The notes below the pieces were generated by a model. The model was not told the origin of the DNA, did no database searches, and saw only the letters and a list, made by a program, of their open reading frames with translations. Shown piece by piece: positions 6,947-9,634 of a stretch of DNA of 9,634 bases. The DNA lies in contig JAEYON010000127.1 of the NCBI GenBank assembly GCA_023411645.1, forward strand, positions 1-9,634, given 5' to 3'. This DNA is from Bacillota bacterium (GTDB lineage: Bacteria; Bacillota; Clostridia; Acetivibrionales; DTU013). The position numbers and the translations under genes were made by a program. Each line of letters opens with the position of its first letter. Positions within the stretch are counted from its first letter, which is position 1.

Positions 6947-7894
6947 TCAACATATCTTAATGGCAAACTGCGGGCATACGCTGCCGCAATAACCGCACAA
7001 AACACATTTGTCCCTGTCAGCTGCCACCTTCCCGTCAACCACTGACAGCGCGCCCTGTCCGCAGCGCTCAATGCACTTTCCGCAGGATTCGCACCAATAA
7101 TCAATATGAATGTGCTTCTCCCTGATGGCCGCCGATTTTATCAGTCTTTCAGGAATTTCTTCACCTTCAAACCGAAGCACATTCATTTCCACCTCGTCAA
7201 TATTTTGCATACCTATGGCTACGGAATGAATAAACGGCAAATTCAACACAAAATCCATACACTCCTCATAGGAATGAAGTAAATTACCGCCACCAAGCGG
7301 TTTCATGCTGTAAACTCCTTTTCCGCATTCCCATGCCTTGCTGACAGCTTCCAGCATATCGTCAATGGTGCCGTCACCAATACCAATCCCAGATTTGTTA
7401 ACCAAAGGGTGGACTACATCAATTTCCGGCATCTCACAAATTGCGCTGACCACCTCAACATTGTGGGTTGATACTCCCACAGCTTTTATCCTGCCCTTTT
7501 CACGTTCGTTAAGATAGAATTCCAATGCCTCACGATGTCCACGCAACGTCAGTCTGCTCTCTTGCTCATGCATCAAGAAAATATCCAGAACATCCGCATC
7601 CAGCCCTCTCCTGGCTTTCTCAACACTGTGGGCGGCATCTTTGGCATTCCAGGCATAGGACTTTGTCGCAACCACCGGTCTTTTATTCAATCCCTTCAGT
7701 GCTTCCTTGATGTGGTCGTAGGTCCCATAGAGCTCAGCCGTATCAATAAAGCTGACCCCTCGCTCCAGCGCCGCCCTGATGACCCGCGCACCTTCCTCCG
7801 GCTTTAGATTGGTCTGCAGGGGGCCTATGATCAGTGCCCCGAAGCACATCCTCGATACTGTTATTCCTGTTTTTCCAAGCTCAATATATTGCAT
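6947..7894 (-). CDS. Aldo/keto reductase with C-terminal 2x[4Fe-4S] ferredoxin domain
   Basis: A 315-residue fusion. The N-terminal aldo/keto reductase barrel (about 1-255) carries the tetrad D51, Y56, K78 and H109. The C-terminal part has two cluster motifs, C268-x2-C271-x2-C274-x3-C278 and C297-x2-C300-x2-C303-x3-C307P, as in bacterial ferredoxins; the first lacks the usual Pro after its last Cys. Such proteins are common in anaerobes, and the clusters could pass electrons between ferredoxin-type carriers and the reductase site, but the substrate is unknown. The start ATG (7892-7894) has GAGGA (7898-7902) only 3 nt away, a short spacing. It lies just after the ireB terminator and 21 nt before ruvX, so it likely leads the reductase–ruvX–DUF1292 transcript. 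A TTGACT (7960-7965, minus strand) is a possible -35, but I find no good -10. Confidence 0.92.
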   Translation of the reverse strand: MQYIELGKTGITVSRMCFGALIIGPLQTNLKPEEGARVIRAALERGVSFIDTAELYGTYDHIKEALKGLNKRPVVATKSYAWNAKDAAHSVEKARRGLDADVLDIFLMHEQESRLTLRGHREALEFYLNEREKGRIKAVGVSTHNVEVVSAICEMPEIDVVHPLVNKSGIGIGDGTIDDMLEAVSKAWECGKGVYSMKPLGGGNLLHSYEECMDFVLNLPFIHSVAIGMQNIDEVEMNVLRFEGEEIPERLIKSAAIREKHIHIDYWCESCGKCIERCGQGALSVVDGKVAADRDKCVLCGYCGSVCPQFAIKIC

Positions 7895-7970
7895 ACGTCC
7901 TCAAGTCAGTCAGTAATTGATTTTGCCGCAAAAAGCCGGTTAAGCTCAAATCACATTAAAGTCAATAATA

Positions 7971-7993
7971 AACCCCGAACATTTGTCGGGGTT
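7971..7993. terminator. Terminator after ireB
   Basis: AACCCCGA (7971-7978) pairs perfectly with TCGGGGTT (7986-7993) around a 7-nt loop. On the minus strand it begins 4 nt after the ireB stop and runs into TTTATTATT, a moderate U tract, so it should end the mtaB–ireB transcript. The plus strand has an even stronger tract (CTTTTATTTTTTATT), although no plus-strand gene needs ending here. Confidence 0.75.
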
Positions 7994-7997
7994 GCTT

Positions 7998-8252
7998 TTA
8001 TTTTTTATTCTCCAGATAGAACCTTACAATCTCCTCAAGTAATTCATCCCGTTCGAGCCTTCTGATAACACTCCTGGCATTCTGATGGTTGGTAATGTAC
8101 GTAGGATCCCCTGAAAGGATATAGCCTACGAGCTGATTGATCGGATTGTATCCCTTCTCATTCAATGCCTCGTATACGGTAAAAAGTATATCCCGGGCTT
8201 CATTCTCCCTGTCCTTGTCCATCTTGAACATCATGGTTCCGCTGTTAGCCAT
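7998..8252 (-). CDS. ireB: IreB family regulatory phosphoprotein (DUF965, UPF0297)
   Basis: An 84-residue small cytoplasmic protein of the IreB/YrzL family, known in Enterococcus faecalis as a substrate of the PASTA kinase IreK that affects cephalosporin resistance. The conserved core GYNPINQLVGYILSGDP (residues 34-50) and the C-terminal helical ERDELLEEIVRFYL are clear. In E. faecalis phosphorylation falls on N-terminal threonines; here the N-terminal tail MANSGTMMFK offers T6 and S4. The frame stays open to an ATG at 8279, but the start at 8252 is preferred because AGGAG (8263-8267) lies 10 nt upstream and the resulting N-terminus and length match the family. It lies 74 nt after mtaB with no convincing promoter between, so it is probably cotranscribed with it, and a terminator follows directly. 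Confidence 0.93.
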   Translation of the reverse strand: MANSGTMMFKMDKDRENEARDILFTVYEALNEKGYNPINQLVGYILSGDPTYITNHQNARSVIRRLERDELLEEIVRFYLENKK

Positions 8253-8326
8253 TATCAACACTCTCCTGCCTGTAAGCACACTTCAAAAATTTCAACCATC
8301 GACAAAACACATGTTTGATATCAATA

Positions 8327-9634
8327 TCATAATACAAGAGGAAACTTTATGCAATCCCCTAAAATATAATCATTTTCCACCTTAATCAGCCTGGTTGCAG
8401 CAATATTTCCCACAAGGCTATTATCTCCAGCCGACAAAACCCTTATGTAATTTGGAGTAAGTCCTTCATACATTCCTTTCTTGCCTTTAACCTCCTGTTC
8501 ATACAGTACAGGCATTTCTCTTCCGATAAACCTGCTGTGAAAGTCATGGGCACAACGGTTAGACAGTTCTATCACCTTCATGCTCCTTGCTTCCTTTACC
8601 TTGCTGGCTACCTGTCCTTGAAAACCGGCGGCAGGCGTCCCCTTTCTCGAAGAAAACTTAAAAACATGCATCTTAGCAAAACGGATATCTTCCAGGAAGC
8701 GTACCGTCTTATCAAATTCCTCATCTGTTTCACCCGGGAAGCCCACCATGACATCCGTTGTCACAGCTACATCCGGTATCCGCTCTCTCAGCAGATCTAC
8801 GGCTGTTTTATACTGCTGTGTTGTATATCGTCGGTTCATTCTTGCAAGCGTCTCGTCACAACCGCTCTGTAAAGAAATGTGATAGTGGGGACACAGCTTC
8901 TCCATCCGGGCTGCCTCCGCAGCAAACTCCTCTGTCACCAGTGTCGGCTCAATAGAGCCAATCCTTATCCTTTCAACACCTTCTACATCATGAATCATCC
9001 TGAGAAGCTCCATCAGCCTAATATTCCCAAGATCCTTTCCATAGGAAGCAATGTGGATCCCCGTCAGCACTACCTCTTTAAATCCGGCCTCAACCAGCTT
9101 GCCCACCTCCCGGAGCACCTCTTCTGACGGTCTGCTCCGAATGGGCCCTCTGGCATAAGGGATTATACAATAGGAACAGAATTGGCTGCACCCCTCCTGC
9201 ACTTTGAGAAAAGCTCTTGTTCTGTCCGTATACCTGTCTATTTTAAGATCCTCGAAGGTATGTTTCTTCATGATGTTTTCAACTGCGGATATTTTCTCTT
9301 TTCCTCTTTGAAGCTTTCCTTCTCTGAAAGCTTCCACATATTCATGGATTTTTAGCCTGTCAGCCGTACCTGCTACGATGTCCACCTCCGGAAGTCCCTC
9401 TACTTCCTCCCGGGCTGTCTGCGGGTAGCAGCCCACCGCCGCAATTATGGCCTCGCTATTCATCTGTCTTGCCCTGCGAATTGCCTGGCGTGATTTTCTG
9501 GAGCTCAGACCGGTAACCGTACAGGTATTTATTATATAAACATCCGCCGTCTCATCAAAGCCGACCTGCTTATAGCCTGCATCTTCAAAGGCCTCTGCCA
9601 TTGCCTCAGTCTCATATTGATTCACCTTGCAGCC
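8327..9634 (-). CDS. mtaB: tRNA N6-threonylcarbamoyladenosine-37 methylthiotransferase MtaB (5' end outside window)
   Basis: A radical-SAM methylthiotransferase that converts t6A37 to ms2t6A37 in tRNA reading ANN codons. The window ends inside the gene: the last codons read G-C-K-V-N-Q-Y-E, the conserved N-terminal GCKVNQYE, so the GTG at 9623-9625 is an internal Val and the true start lies a few codons to the right. Numbering from that Val, the MTTase domain has the GCK cysteine just before it, C35 in NTCTVT and C66 in VGCYPQ, which bind the auxiliary cluster. The radical-SAM triad is C146, C150, C153 in EGCSQFCSYC. A TRAM domain covers about 368-432. All six cluster cysteines are present and the visible part has no frame break. 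It is the first visible gene of the mtaB–ireB transcript. Confidence 0.95.
   Translation of the reverse strand, partial: GCKVNQYETEAMAEAFEDAGYKQVGFDETADVYIINTCTVTGLSSRKSRQAIRRARQMNSEAIIAAVGCYPQTAREEVEGLPEVDIVAGTADRLKIHEYVEAFREGKLQRGKEKISAVENIMKKHTFEDLKIDRYTDRTRAFLKVQEGCSQFCSYCIIPYARGPIRSRPSEEVLREVGKLVEAGFKEVVLTGIHIASYGKDLGNIRLMELLRMIHDVEGVERIRIGSIEPTLVTEEFAAEAARMEKLCPHYHISLQSGCDETLARMNRRYTTQQYKTAVDLLRERIPDVAVTTDVMVGFPGETDEEFDKTVRFLEDIRFAKMHVFKFSSRKGTPAAGFQGQVASKVKEARSMKVIELSNRCAHDFHSRFIGREMPVLYEQEVKGKKGMYEGLTPNYIRVLSAGDNSLVGNIAATRLIKVENDYILGDCIKFPLVL

Noticed and set aside
9623..9625. GTG as the start of mtaB
   Set aside because: The codons before it read G-C-K, completing the conserved GCKVNQYE with a cluster cysteine, so the gene continues beyond the window.
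1..9634. CRISPR arrays, tRNA or rRNA genes, prophage or toxin-antitoxin modules
   Set aside because: I looked for regularly spaced repeats, tRNA-like cloverleaf segments, rRNA-like blocks and small paired genes on both strands and saw none.

Overview
The window looks like the chromosome of a low-to-mid-GC Gram-positive anaerobe of the Clostridia. The evidence is the housekeeping neighbourhood mtaB–ireB–ruvX–DUF1292, strong GGAGG ribosome binding sites, sigma-A type promoters, a YerB-like DUF3048 lipoprotein with a Gram-positive style lipobox, and a 2x[4Fe-4S] aldo/keto reductase of a kind common in strict anaerobes. I cannot name the genus.

Layout from left to right. Positions 1-534 hold only the tail of an unidentified reading frame and unassigned DNA that may be decayed. 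A GH42 beta-galactosidase follows on the minus strand (535-2631); it has intact catalytic and zinc-binding residues, a long GC stem just after its stop, and no transporter or regulator beside it. A 309-bp divergent intergenic region then leads to an ArgD-type aminotransferase on the plus strand (2941-4143). Its promoter is overlaid by two good and one weak ARG-box-like palindromes spaced exactly 20 bp apart, which points to ArgR control and to a role in arginine synthesis. The aminotransferase converges, with a 2-bp gap, on a DUF3048 lipoprotein (4146-5219, minus). That gene diverges from a PilZ/YcgR-like cyclic-di-GMP receptor (5433-6104, plus) with a clear promoter of its own.

The right half is a minus-strand housekeeping cluster. 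In transcription order it reads mtaB (truncated by the window end), ireB, a hairpin terminator, an aldo/keto reductase with a C-terminal ferredoxin domain, ruvX, and DUF1292, followed by a terminator shared with the PilZ gene. The reductase and the terminator split a usually adjacent ireB–ruvX pair.

Three starts differ from the longest open frames: PilZ begins at 5433, IreB at 8252, and MtaB begins outside the window. I found no convincing new multi-gene system. The points most worth a second look are the phased ARG boxes, the reductase inserted into the ireB–ruvX block, and the hairpins at the gene ends.
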